NCBI GenBank assembly: GCA_023634235.1
Contig: JAMKCF010000001.1
Location: forward strand, 4,219,140 to 4,283,139
DNA: 64,000 nucleotides
Origin: Pisaster brevispinus
Taxonomy: Eukaryota > Echinodermata > Asteroidea > Forcipulatida > Asteriidae
Direction: 5' to 3'
Position 1 is the stretch's first letter; the number at the start of each line of letters is the position of its first letter. Below are positions 22,261-34,978 of this stretch, piece by piece. The position numbers were made by a program, and so were the translations under genes. Under the pieces are notes generated by a model that saw nothing but the letters and a program-made list of their open reading frames with translations, searched no databases and had not been told where the DNA came from.

Positions 22261-24690
22261 TCGTGACAAATGGTGTATGCAAGTTTACCATACATGTTGT
22301 TACGGCGCCATCCTACGTATAACGAAAGGGTCCAGTGCCCAACCAACAGTATAGTCATTATAAGCCTTCCCCCACTCAGGGTGACAGACTAAGCACACTA
22401 CGGCAATAACAACACACCGGGCTTGTTGAGACAAGTTAGGATGATTAATTCCATCAAGTATTATCTCGCAAACACGGTCCGATGGTATCTACGCTGGAAA
22501 TTAATATTTGAAATCTGGTTGTTTTGTTCAAATGTTTTCCATAGTCTTGTCTGATAAACCTAGGTTCATGCACACTTTAGCTCACTAAAGTCACCGGCGT
22601 GTGTGCATGAAACTCACCAAAGTGAAAGGAAATCCTACATGTTTTCCATGTTTGAAGGCATCGTCGAAGTAGGCTCCCCGATCCATCGGAGAGCTATAAT
22701 CTCTGTCGATGTTTCTTCCAATGGTTGCAATAATTGTACTTTTGAAAAGAGAATGCTTCCTTTCGGAAACGAAAACGAATATTTTAACCATCATGAGTGA
22801 GTACAAGTAGGCCGATACACAACACTAAGGTGTACATGATGTAAACTATTACTTTTGACCGTTGATCCATGGGGTTGAACTAGAATATCGATTAGTGGTC
22901 AGCACCCTTGCATTTAAAGGATTCAGCCATAGAATTTAGAATTTAGAATTGGTCCATAGTCTTGTTGCTGCTTGTTTACAAAAACACGTGTGAACGAAAC
23001 ATCCAATGGCCATAATGTAAATTACCGTACTTTGAGTGCTTCGATACAGTCATTGTATTACCTAATGTCCAATTGTCGATTCGCTTCACATCCGTTTCTA
23101 GATACATCACCGTCTTATTGGTACTTTGGTTGCATATAATAATATGGAGACTTAATCATAACTCGGTTTATAAACAGTGTCTCTTTACATTGCAAATTGA
23201 GATATTTTATTACAACAGCTAAAAGCATCAAACACACGATCAAAAATAAAAATGTTAACAATTCATAACGTTGTATTTTTTTTTTAAATAGCATGTTTGT
23301 AGTATTGTACTAATATTATTAATATGGTAAAGTTTTTGATTTGTTTAGGTTGTGTAACTTTGGGAATTAATTTAAAGGAAAAGTTGGGGTGGTATAGGCC
23401 TGTATATAACTAAAATTAATAATGATAATAGTACATACATACATACATACATACAACGTCATCTTGCAACACAAATCAAATGTCATAAAAAGAAATAAAA
23501 TAGTACACTAAACACATGCCAAAACACAAATATAAATCAAAGTAAAACGAGAAACGAGATACAAAATACAAATCAAACAAACAAACAAACAAACACCCCG
23601 ACATGTAAATCACTTAAACAAATAAACAAACAACGAACGTACAATTAATACAATCATAGAAACTTGTACCAAACACGTACCAAAGTATAAATAAAGTCTT
23701 TAAAGAAACCCCAAAATGGAAACAACAATAGCTAAGCAAAAAATTACAACATCAACACCAAATTAATGCTTTGCAATCGAAATTGTGTATGTCTGTTAGC
23801 CATCTTGTACAGTAAACAAAACTGTTTTGATAAAGCATTTACACAAATTGAGACCTTTTTAAATTAATGTCTTTTGTTCTTTTAAGATGGTCTTTGTAAA
23901 CACTATTACGTGGAAGGCTTTCTATATTTGCCTGCAGATCAAATGTTTAAGTTGGTTCAGTTTGTTGCCTTTTTGCTAAACCCCGAAGTGGCAAAACTTT
24001 ATTACCGCTCGTCCCTACTTTCCATTGAATTGTCGCATCAAGATTTTCAGCTCGCTTTTTGTTACGCCTTTTTATCTCAGATAGTCCGACCAAGACTTCC
24101 AGACTGAACCTCAATATAAAGATACCTGAATATCTCATAAATGAATATGTCCGCCTGCGTTCCCATCCCTTCAATCGTTGTAGGTCTCCAACTTATTTTT
24201 CGTCTATTTCGTCACTAAATCCTTTCCAAAAATATGGCTATTAGAGTTTAACTTATATTTTCTCAGTGTTATAATTCGTTTTTAAATTCCACATCTATTT
24301 TGTTACACACCGATGCTTGCAAACGAGGTTATTTGTAAAGGCTTAGCATGGTTGAAGATCTCTTAAATCACTCAACAAAGAAGCTGTGTCTCTCCCCCCC
24401 CCCCCCCCCTCTCTCTCTATTTCTCTCTCTCTCGCAACGACATGGCTGTGGTTTGACCCCCATGCCCTTTTATCTTTTCATTTCTTTCCACTTGGCTGCT
24501 TCCATTACACCGGTATACTTCTTGTGGTGTGTTGAGTTTTCACGTAGCCTTTAGAATTAGACTGTATCCCGTGATCACACAATAATAAACATATGGGGGT
24601 ACGCATGCCACAAATCGAGCACCAACTACAGATTAAGTGTTGCTGTTTTCCAGAATCTTCAATCTCAAGTCTTTAACTGACTGTGGGGCC
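22261..24690 (+). repeat. Duplicated 5' flank, copy B (upstream of gene 2)
   Basis: Counterpart of 7090-8300 plus 10546-10821. It holds an ~830-bp insert (23164-23993) not present in copy A, A-rich, with an (ACAT)n run at 23432-23455 and a (CAAA)n run at 23576-23598. A C16 tract with CT repeats lies at 24395-24442. The proximal part (24430-24690) matches the gene 1 upstream region and probably contains promoter and 5' UTR; no core element is assigned. Confidence 0.75.
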
Positions 24691-24710
24691 GCATTTTAAA
24701 TTCTTCAATT

Positions 24711-27700
24711 ATGGATACTTTTCGAGATGGTGGTCTTCATGGCTGGACTGCTGTGTTAGGTTTATTTGCATCCAGAATACTGTTGGCTGTTTTAGTAAAA
24801 GGCCTGGGTATGATGTTACCTATCCTACAAGAACAATTCGTCACTTCGACTTGGTTAATTGGCTGGATGGTTGCTATCGTAGAAGCGGGTGCATTATTAT
24901 CAGGTAAATTCAGAAGGCTTATTTGGAATTACGAAATTCCGCTTCGTGACTTTATAACAGAGGCGGAGGGTTCGGGTCCATAGATTTTTTTAATATTTAT
25001 TATTACGGGATGTCTTTCTCCAATGTTTTTTCTCTTTTTTTCTTTCTCAAGCAACATTTGATTCATCATTGTCATATCACCAAAAATGAAATACCAGAAT
25101 GTTATGCTAATTTGCACGAAAGACAGTTTGGTTTAAACACGCCAGCACATTAACTTACACTCAACTTCCTCTCACATACAATGTAATCACATGTTCTAAG
25201 TTATTCGCACAGCATGGGATAAAAGCTTGCATGTACACTGATGCTAGGTGATGAACTGTACAACAAAATGCGTGCGTGTACCTCGAAAAGGCAACGATCA
25301 GCAAGATGCAGTGTAGAGTCACACACATTTTTTTGCTAACTCTTCTCTACAGCATTTAAAAAATGAAAACGACACTAAACATCATAACTTATTCTTAAAA
25401 ATTAGTTCATTATGACGTCATCAATGTGGAAATGAATTAATTCAAAGTGTACTGTGTGAAATAAAAACCAAAGCTCATCTGCCATGCAACTGTTTTCGAC
25501 AATATTTTAGAGTTCTGAAGAGTTAATCAATGCAAAACTACTAGGAACTACTTTGTGCTTGCCAACACACACCCTTTTATAGTTATTATGTTTTAGTGTA
25601 GTCAGTAATTCTCTTGATAAATTTTTGTTTTTTTTAAAGGCATCCTAGCAACGCCACTAAAAGAGAAATTTGGCGCCAGGACTGTGGTGACAGTGAATGG
25701 ATTAGTTGCTGGCATCTCTATGATAACTGCGTCATTTCTATCGAGTTTATACGCCATTACCTTCATCCTTGCCGTATTTACAGGTAATTACAAAAATGTG
25801 GGAACATTACTTAGAGTACAGAAAAAAAGAGTTTAATGAGCGATGTTCTGGGGAAACAACGTGAAGAGAGATTTTAAAAAATCACTGCCGGTGTCTCAGG
25901 GAAATCTCTTCCCTAGAGATTCTTTCCCCCATATATGGGAAATTAACATGGGCTGAAGGAGGATGATTCAAAAGAGGGCGCTATCTGATGAAGCTTGTAC
26001 ACAGTTCACCGAATGAGGGGACAATATGTCTGGGTGGGTGAACAGATTATCTTAGGGGACAGAATGTCCTGCCACACCGGCACCAATGGAAACAGTATTG
26101 AAGTACCGCCTACGGAATGTTACACATCACTATGTCAGGCACCGACAACAACGTTCGACACAGTTTCGGCCACGATGGGTTGGCATTAATGTTTATCAGA
26201 TACATTTGGCTTAGCTGAACAAAACAATGGTTTATTAACGGCTCTGAAAAATGTTTTGTCGGACAAAAGTCGGACGTAACAGAAATCGTGTGTCAGTCTG
26301 TGTCACTGTTCTTTGACATTTAAAAAAACTACCAAGAAGACAGATTTACGTCTACAAGTATCATTACAATCATCAATGTAACATGTGCTCTACCTGGACA
26401 GTTCACTATATTTTCATCCGGTCTTATTAACATTAACTCACGCATTGAGTGACTTGGTGACGTCATATTTTACTTTTAGGAATGTATTGGTGTTGATGTA
26501 AGGGTTTTAATCTCAGAGCTCTGGAAAGCACTTAGTATACAGTGCTTAATACACATCAGTGTAAGGGAAAAAACTAATTTAGTTCTTCATCCACGATGCA
26601 AATGTTAACACCTATTAAACATTCACAGTACCTGCTGCTAAGGATTCAAACCCGCCTCTAGCCATCGACCTAGCTCGGTGGTCTAGTGGTAAGACATCCG
26701 CTCTAGCAATGACAAGGTGTGGGTTCGAATTCAACCCGAGCGATTGCCTGTGGGGTTTTTTCACAGAGCTCGGGAAAGCACTGAGCATACACATCGGTGT
26801 AAGGGAAAAACCAAAACAAATTCTTCATCCCCAATGCACATGTTAACATCTATTAAAAGTTAATGTATGCTTATTGGTGACGACAGTGTTTGATCTGTTT
26901 ACGTTACTTTTTCATCGTTGTTACTTTATTGTTCGGTTTTTTTTTTGCTATTCAGGATCAGCTATTGGCATCTCACTCGTGATAACAAAGCATCTGGTTG
27001 GATGTTATTTTGGTAAATCTATCACAACGGCTTACGGCGCGGCGGCCCTGGGTTACTCCTTTGTCTTCGTGGCCGTTGTGCCCTTGATACAGCTTTTCCT
27101 GGATACCTACGGCTGGAGGGGAACAATGCTACTACTTGGAGGATTATTCTTACATCTCGCCATTTGTGGAGCTCTGATAAAACCACCCGATGCTAGTCGG
27201 AGTCAAGATGGTTATGAGGCAGCTCACACAGACGAGAAGCAAGAGACTAGGAACAATGAAGTGGTACCAAGCAACCGCTTTGGCTGTTCTTGTTTTACTA
27301 CAGTCTATTCATTTGCTAGAGATACATTCCGGCTTGGATTATTTTCATCCATATCATTCTGGCTTTTTGTATTTATATACTCTGTTGGGTTTTTGATCTA
27401 CTCTGCATGGCTAATTTATTATGTGCAGTACACTACTGTTTATAAAGGTTACACAATGGAAGATGCATCGCATTTCATTGTTGCTTATGGAATCGGGAGA
27501 ACAGTAGCTTGCGTTGTGATTGGTCCATTGGTTCAAAGTGTTCAGGTTGTCAGCACATACATATGGTTTGCTGGAGCTGTACTTTTAGTTGCCATTTATT
27601 ATGCTGTCGATCCATGGTTGACGTCTTATTGGGCGATTATTGCGAACGCTTTCGTGTTTGGAAACAGTTTCTCGATTAATTCAATTCTCCAAGATGTTGT

Positions 27701-28191
27701 CGTTAAAGAGACGTTTGGTAAAGAACAGATGGGGCACGCATTGGGATGGTTGGGACTTGCGACTGGATCGACAATACTCCTTCTTTTGTACTTTCCAGGT
27801 GAGTTCCTATGCCTCGTCTGCAGCGAGAACACTAACGGTACTGCAACTAATTTTTTAAGATTAAGCACATTTCTGTTGAAATACAGTTTTTAAATGTCAA
27901 ATTGTAGTGTAAAACATCTCAGAAGCTTTTGTGAACCAAGGTCAAATAAAATTTGCAAACTTTGTACCAGAATTTCACATTGATATAGTAGGGCCATCGT
28001 ATCTCTGATTCTCTTTTCTTGCGTTATGATCTTCTTTTTTGTGCCAAACAGGATTGATTTATGACACTATTGGAGACTACACCGTCGCTTTCAGTCTAAT
28101 GGCTGGTTTACAATCAGTGGCTGCTATTGCTGTACTGTTGTTATACTGGAGGCAGAAACAACATCCCAGTTCATCTGTGTCATTCGAATAA
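24711..28191 (+). CDS. Monocarboxylate-transporter-like protein (SLC16 family), gene 2, intact
   Basis: Four exons, 24711-24903, 25640-25783, 26956-27798 and 28052-28191, all joined in phase 1 at GT/AG sites, give 439 aa. Twelve hydrophobic segments are visible, with a ~45-residue charged loop after TM6 and a short C-tail. MCT hallmarks are DGGLHGW before TM1, YFGKSITTAYGAAALG in TM5 and YGWRGTMLLLGG before TM6. K30 (VLVKGLG) and R294 in TM8 match the positions of MCT1 Lys38 and Arg313, but the MCT1 Asp309 position is Tyr290, so proton coupling may differ. It should move monocarboxylates or similar small solutes across the plasma membrane; the substrate is unknown. Relative to gene 1, a 30-bp deletion removes the upstream ATG, so translation must begin at MDTFRDGG. 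Confidence 0.88.
24904..25639 (+). other. Gene 2 intron 1
   Basis: Carries the uninterrupted version of the LINE target (near 25165) and the undisturbed sequence around the Gmr1 junction (25600-25625). It ends in a T-rich tract and AAAG|GC acceptor. No gene inside. Confidence 0.8.
26511..26625 (+). mobile_element. 5'-truncated SINE copy
   Basis: Matches the body of the SINE at 26763-26857: CAGAGCTC, GGAAAGCACT, TGTAAGGGAAAAA, TTCTTCATCC and ATGTTAACA occur in the same order. The tRNA-like head is missing. Confidence 0.65.
26671..26857 (+). mobile_element. tRNA-derived SINE
   Basis: The head has an A box-like TGGTCTAGTGG at 26679-26689 and a B box-like GGTTCGAATTC at 26722-26732, spaced as in RNA polymerase III tRNA promoters. 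A non-tRNA body follows that is shared with the neighbouring copy. The tRNA-like fold is incomplete (the acceptor stem does not close), so it is a SINE and not a tRNA gene. Confidence 0.7.
27799..28051 (+). other. Gene 2 intron 3
   Basis: Short intron, closely matched in reverse orientation by 5267-5620, which identifies the inverted duplicate. Confidence 0.8.
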
Positions 28192-29739
28192 GGAGCAGCG
28201 TCTACAGCATCCATATCAGGACAAGGAGTTTGGCAAATGTGACCATCTTACAATTATGGGGGGGGGGGGGAGGCACGGAAAGAAGTTAACAGTTTTTGTA
28301 TAAAACATCAGGGCCCTGTAGTCTTTCAACACAAACTCTCAACCGGTCAAACAAGGTTGCCCCGCAATTCATTTCCAAGGAAAGTTTTCATCAAATTTCA
28401 TGCAGTCCTACATAACTATGAAACATTAACAGAAACAATTAAGTATGATTTGAAACTCTGCATGGTGGGAGTACAATCAGGTGAGGTTTGTTGTTACACC
28501 AATTGTATAAATTTTTTTGAGTAGTTGGTAGTTGTAGTTTAGAGAAGAACCAGTGTTTTAACGCTACATACGAATTGTGGACAAAAGAGAACAAAAGAGG
28601 TTCACATAATGTAGGAACTTGAAACACTATTTGGTCTTACACACTTCCAAACAGTGTAATTTACAGTTTACCGAAATATGATTTTGTTAAGTGTATAGAG
28701 CAAAGGAATGTCCACACCATGACTGCAACACAGAGCTGTGTGGTTTGACATTTAGACGTTTCGATCGTTATGCTCTGATTGTCTTTTTGGAACCCCAACT
28801 AGGTCACTCTTCCCCAGACCTAAAGTGGAATTGTCAAACCATCGACTCTTTTCAGAACCACTACTCAGACGAGATTTATACACAGGGTGTCACCATCAGA
28901 AACCTCACCTAAACGTAAACAATGTTGTATTTTCTAACTTTGTTATCATTTTAGATGATTAAGATGGTTTTGGGGTTTTGAATGAGTGCTGATCACGAGT
29001 TAGTTTAAATCTGAGATTTTTTTTCAATAATCAATACAAGTGACGTGGTTGCCCCAACAACGTTATATCAGAGTGCTCATCGTCCACCAAACCTTTTATC
29101 ATATAATTTATCGCCCATCTAACGCTATATCAAAGAATGTATAGACCAACACGCCCAAAATGGAAACAGATACCAGGGTCCACAACCACAAGACTGTTAA
29201 GTGACGGCAGTTGAATTTGGGAACATTGACGTGCGGTGATATCTCATCTGGTGCACACGGTCCTCTAGGAAGGCCTTACCTTCCCCGGAGAACTTCGATC
29301 CCCTTAAAACACTTACGTGAGGAAACACCCCCAGGAATTACACAAATGCAGGAAGTTTCCAATCGCAGGGGGGGGGGGCGTTAGAACCTCATAACCTATC
29401 ACAGGCTATTATCAAGACACCTCGAAACCTGCTATGAACAGATGGCTCCACCTATCTTCAGAGGGTAAAATCTGGGTTGGTCTGTACCAGGCCCGTACAT
29501 ATTATTGTTTGTTAATTTTGTATTTATGTTTTATTGTATTTATTTATTTACTTATCTACTTTTTTTTGCGGGGCGATTATGATTATTGATTTTATTTTCT
29601 TATAGTCATTATTATTGTTGTTTTTACTACTTTATTTTTTTCAAAGGGTATAAGTTTTATACCATCGTGCTCCTTTAAAACAATTTTGGTATGAAACATA
29701 CAATATTGTTTTACTCTGACGTCATCAGGTGTCAAATTA
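28192..29739 (+). other. Gene 2 downstream region
   Basis: 3' UTR and intergenic DNA. G12 at 28259-28270 and G9 near 29370 are simple tracts. 29220-29620 matches 5765-5900 in direct orientation (GAACATTGACGTGCGGTGATATCTCAT, GGGGCGATTATGATTATT). No gene and no clear polyadenylation signal close to the stop. Confidence 0.55.
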
Positions 29740-32570
29740 CGGTAATTCAAAACTTTTCATTTAAAAATTCAAATCTCCTGAACCGCATGTCGTAAAGTCG
29801 TATTGTTTGTGTTGTTTTGTAGCTTTCAACAATTCAAATAATTTATTCTTAACAATAATCTCACTTTGACATTTACTTCCGGTCCGAACAGGAAGCTCAA
29901 AACTTAAAGAAATGATTTCTCCTGAAACACATGTCGTAAAGTTATATCACATCGTTGTTTTGAAGCTTACATAAATTTCAACATTTTAACACAGACAAGG
30001 CCCCCTTTTGACATCTACTTCCGGTCCAAACAAGAAGCTCAACATTTTGAAAACAAATCTCTTGAACAAAATGCCATAAAGTCGTAATGTTTGTGCTGTA
30101 TTGTAGCTTACAGCACTTTTAATATTTCATTTAGAAAAATGACCCCACTTTGACCTTTGCTTCCCGTACAAACAGGAAGATCAAATTAAAAAAAAAAGCA
30201 AATTTCCTGAAACGAATGTCATTTAGTCTTTCCGTTGTAAATTGTGACACATTCACATCCTTGAACCAAATGTCATCAAACCATAATTGTTGGGGCAAAT
30301 TGTACCCGATGGCACATTTGACAATTTATTCAACAACAAGTCCTCAATTTAACCCTTCTTTCGGTCCAAACAGGAAGTAGAAACTATACAATTACAACTT
30401 CTGAACCAGGTGAAGTGAGGAGACGAATAAGAGTCCTTTAGCACAATGATCATTGGCAATGACGGTAAACGTTTAGATGAGGTTCAGGGTCAGGTTTAAA
30501 ATCAGAATAAAAATCAGGTTTAGGACTTTAGTCACACTGGAAATCAAAATAAGGGTCTGTCAGGGGTAAAGGCACAACGCTCTCAAAGTCGGACTAACTT
30601 TATAAGGTCTGGAACATTCAATTAAAGGAAAAACGGAACAGCTTTGTGTTTGTCCTAAGGACAAACACTTAATGTCTAGTTTGTGTTTATTCTTATTATT
30701 AGTTGTACCAACATAGTAGTCGGAACGGCTATTGTTTTCATCAGGATCTTTATTAGTTTTTCTTATTATTCTTTTCATCTGTCAAAAAGCCTTAGGTTTT
30801 GTACACATATTTTGTTACCTCCAAAAGTCATACTTTGCTTAGTATAAAGGAGTCAGATCATATATCATATTAATGCTAAGGTCATAAGTTGTACTTGATT
30901 GTACATAGCTTAAATTAATAAATAAGTTAACTTAGTTATAATGACATGAATATTTAATTAGCCAAACTTAAGACCACCATACCTCAAAAAGTATTTGTCT
31001 GATCGTCCAACCTTTTTCGATTTTATACTTGTGGGATACTGTTTAACTGTCTGCTGGGCTAAAATGACGGACAACGTCAACATGACGTCATTTATTGTGC
31101 GTTTTGTATCGGTGTACAAAACCATGGCTCTGAAAAGTGTAAGTATTTTGTTGGTCATGTAGAGAGTTGGTTTTTTGCATTTTTTGCAGATTATCTTCAC
31201 CTTTAAATTGCACATCCCTTTAATACTGTTGTAAATTAAACATGACCTATCACTGCCATAATTGTGTTCATACGTTGAGACAAAGTATACCGTTATGTTG
31301 TGAAATCATTTTTATTTATAACTATTTATAACTTGCTCAAGTTTATTTATAATTATTGGTGTTAGGTGGCTGAGTAGAAGGTATTCAATTTCTTACAATA
31401 TTATCTCCTCTCCATTATTATTGTTGAAATACGTAGGAAATATAAACGTGTGTAAAAGGGCTAGCTCTGTGGTTCTTCGTTTTAATAGAAAGGGTCAGTC
31501 AAAGAGACAGATAATTTCATTCGTTCGTTTCCATTTCAACGTAAAGGTTGCTCGTCCAACACGTTGCAGTTGAATATTTGTTCATTGAAGAGTAGTTTTG
31601 GGTGAGTTTTTCGCTGTAGATAATTATTGTATTTGACAAATGTTTGATGTTAACCTGTAAAACTGTTCATTTTTGTAATAATGGCGATCTGGTATGAAGC
31701 TGTAGTGTTGATTGCTACGTGAGTGTATAACATGGCCGACGTGCTGCGTATGCCGAGACCGTCATGTGCACACACACGTTGTTATATCATGTAGGCTATA
31801 TTGCGTGTGGGTGGATCTTGGATTTCACTGTCTCATGGCTGATAGCGTATCAAACCGTGCACGCGCAATGACTTATTTATAGATTTATAGATTTATAGAT
31901 TTGTATAGATATTAGTTCATGTGACTGCCTACTAGACTTCAGTAGCCATTTACCACAGTTACTCTGATGTGCCAGGGTTAGATTTTATTTTATAATTTTC
32001 TAGATTATGCAAGGAATTTTAGATAAACTCATCAAGCTTAAAATGTGAAAACCTAGAAAGAGGTAGAGATAACTGTTAATGTACAGTATGTCATTTATTT
32101 GCAGGGTCTTGTGTTGTTTTGTATATTACTTGTGGGTCAGCATTCATGTCAATACAAGCTTCAGTAAAGGAATAAAGAGCTAATTTAAAGATCATCAAGT
32201 GTTGAGAGTCAAATCATCTTTTATTGTGAAGGGTCGGATCCCACACTCTCACTTTACGGAGGGTGGAGTCAGTATAGTAAAAAAAACATACATTTTCAAA
32301 ATAGGATCAAATTTAGTTACCCGTAATATGATCAAATTTAGTTACCCGTAATACATAAATGTTTTTTTAAAACACAAATGTTTTTACTAAGACTTATTTC
32401 AGTCCATTCAAACTTATCAAACAACAATGTATTCCCACGATGATTAACGATTAAGTAAGAAATCTGACATCGTGGCTAGCTTGCTGATTGCGCCATGACT
32501 GCGCAAACACGGCAAGGCGTCGGAGATTGCATTGGCAGTCGAGTCCCGACCGAGAGGGGACCTATAGTTA
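29740..32570. repeat. Right arm of the large inverted duplication
   Basis: Reverse complement of 1-2700. It contains the tandem CTTCC...GGAAG units in the opposite orientation (29740-30400). It also contains ~1 kb missing from the left arm (30400-31440), which recurs in direct orientation at 33090-33600 and, inverted and shorter, at 38570-38800. A (TTTATAGA)n-like triple repeat lies at 31876-31900. No gene recognised. Confidence 0.8.
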
Positions 32571-32599
32571 GTTTATAGACGTCCGATTTGTGCATGAAC

Positions 32600-33600
32600 G
32601 GTATTTGCAGTTCCTCATCAGGTGTTAAATTACGGTAATTCAATGGTTATTACTTAAAAAATCATATCTCCTGAACCAATTGTCATCGAGTCGTAATATT
32701 TGTTCTGTCTTGTAGCTTAGAACACTCGCGAAATTTTATTCAAAATGATGATCTTATTTTGTCCTCTACTTCCGCTACAAACAGAAAGTGCAAATGTCAA
32801 AAATAACATTTCCTGAAATTATTGTCATACAGTCATAATTTTGGCGCCGTCTTGTAAATTGTGACATATTTGAAAGATTAGTGACAAACGTGACCCTACT
32901 TTGCCTTTTCCTTCCGGTCCAAACTGGACGTTTAAATGTAAATAATCACATTATTGAACCATTTGTCATTAAACCATAAGTTTTGTGGCGTATTGTACCT
33001 GATGGCATACTTAACACTTTATTTGACAACACGATCTCAATTTGACCTTTGCTTTCGGTCCAAACAGGAAGTTAAAATTAACAATTACAACTTCTGAACC
33101 AGGTGGGGTGAGGGTACGAATGAGGGTCATATAGCAAAAGATTCATTGACAATGATGGTAAAAGTTAAGATCAGGTTAAGGAAAAAGTTTAATCATTATT
33201 CTTTCCGTCTGTGAAAAAAAACCAAGATTTGTACACGCATTTCTTGACCCCAAAAAGCCATACTTGGCTTATAATAAAAGAGTCAGATCGCATATCATAA
33301 TAAAGATTTGGTCATAAAGTTATAGGTAAATGTAGTTAGCTTTACTTAATAAATTGGTTTGCTTAGTTATAATGACATGAGTTTAGCCGATCTTGAGACC
33401 AGTTTTTCTCAAAAAAGTACACGTCCGATCATCAGACTTTTTTCGTTAACATACTTGTATCATGATACCGTGTGCAATTTTTTTAATGGCCTAAAATGCT
33501 GGATGACGTTATCATGACTCCATTATTTTATTGTGAGTTTTGTACTATGTACAAAACCCTTGTCTCTAAAAAGTGTAAGTATTTTTGGTTGTATTAAAAA
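32600..33600. repeat. Direct repeat of 29720-31190
   Basis: Begins at a TGTTAAATTACGGTAATTCA boundary like the one near 29730, continues through two or three CTTCC/GGAAG units, and then the GAACCAGGTG...TGACAATGA...GTACAAAACC segment also seen at 30400-31150. A composite repeat inserted at least three times in the window. Confidence 0.65.
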
Positions 33601-34978
33601 ACACAACTTTTCAAAATAAGTTACACAATGTATATTCGGTTTGCGGTAATACCGTGTGTATCTACTAGCAGTGTAGATTTGTTCTTAGAGATCTAGGTCT
33701 TGCGCTTTATTCTACTGCCGCGGAGTAGAGTATGTTATTGTTATTGTTATTGTTATGTTCTTTGTTATTGGTATGATAAAAAATACAATACGGAATAGTT
33801 TTTTTTTGAGAAATAATGTTAACTGTAGTGATAGTTTGTTTAGGTTAACAAACTAGGACATTATTTTATCATATTCAGGAACAATAATGGCTGTGTAGTC
33901 CATAAATTAGTGCACATTAAAATGTGATTACTTCAACAATATTTTTCAAAAGAATTGGTTTTTTTATGTCAGTTAAACACTATTTGCTTCACAAGGATTT
34001 TTGACATCTGCAATATTTGTTCCAAGTACTAAGAGGCTGTCAAAAGTTTTAAAACATTGTTCCAATACTACATAATGAAGTGTATAGAAAGAGAGGGAGG
34101 GTCATGTGCATCCTCAAAAATGTTGACGTATAACAGTTTGATCATAGGATAGGTTTCAATAATAACACTAGAAATTAGTTTGTAAACAACAAACACTGGG
34201 GTTTCGGCCGTTGGTGGAACAAAAAGAGAAAATATCATGACTTTATGGACAAAATCACGTGTCATATAAAAATAATGCTAAGTTTGGACGTAAGCCCTTT
34301 GAACTTCTTATTTGGATTGAAAGGAAAGATCAAAGTTGATCGTTTAAAAAAAAGATGCACTTGTGTCAAGACTTACAAGATGGCATAAACATTGTGACTT
34401 TATGACATTTGATTCAGGAGCTACCTTTTTTAGAGCTACCTGTATGTAACGGAAGTAAAGGTCAAAGTGGGTCACGCCTCTAAATAAAATGTTACATGTG
34501 TTGTATTAAGCTTTTAAACGGCACAAGAACTATAACTCTATGACATGCGGTTAAGGAGATATGATTTGTTTTAATTTGAACTTCCTGTTTGGACTGGAAG
34601 GAAAGGTCAACGTGTGTTGTATACACATTCATAGATGGCGCTGTAACATGTGGGACCGCATAAAAATTAGTAATTGAAAGTTGTAAGCTTGGGTCTTGCA
34701 GAGATTCCAAAATTAACATAGAAAATAAAGTTAAAATTAATGCAAAAATAGCAAAAAGCGCCGCACAACGTTTGAAGGTTTTTTTAACACAGAGACCTCT
34801 TTGAATCAAAAGGAAAAGTTGATGTGCGGTCACATTACAAACTATAATGTTACATGTGTTCCAAAAAGCTTAAAGATTACAAAGTAACATGTGATTTATT
34901 CTGATGCCATGATGACATAATAGTTAACTGTGATATGCATTAACTTTTGTACGGGTGGGGAAATAACATGTTTAATTT
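33601..34978. other. Intergenic, repeat remnants
   Basis: A GTTATT microsatellite-like run at 33734-33756. Further diverged units of the CTTCC...GGAAG family lie at 34300-34620. No convincing gene. Confidence 0.5.

Larger units (their letters stand above)
25784..26955 (+). other. Gene 2 intron 2 with SINE copies
   Basis: Holds two related SINE-derived pieces (26511-26625 and 26671-26857). The rest, including a short ORF at 25995-26189, shows nothing recognisable. The acceptor is a T-rich run ending TTCAG at 26955. Confidence 0.7.

Noticed and set aside
26671..26745. tRNA gene
   Set aside because: A and B boxes are present, but the cloverleaf does not close and a SINE body follows.
34492..34833. 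113-codon hydrophobic - strand ORF
   Set aside because: Its C-terminal half is translated from the dispersed CTTCC...GGAAG repeat; no family support.
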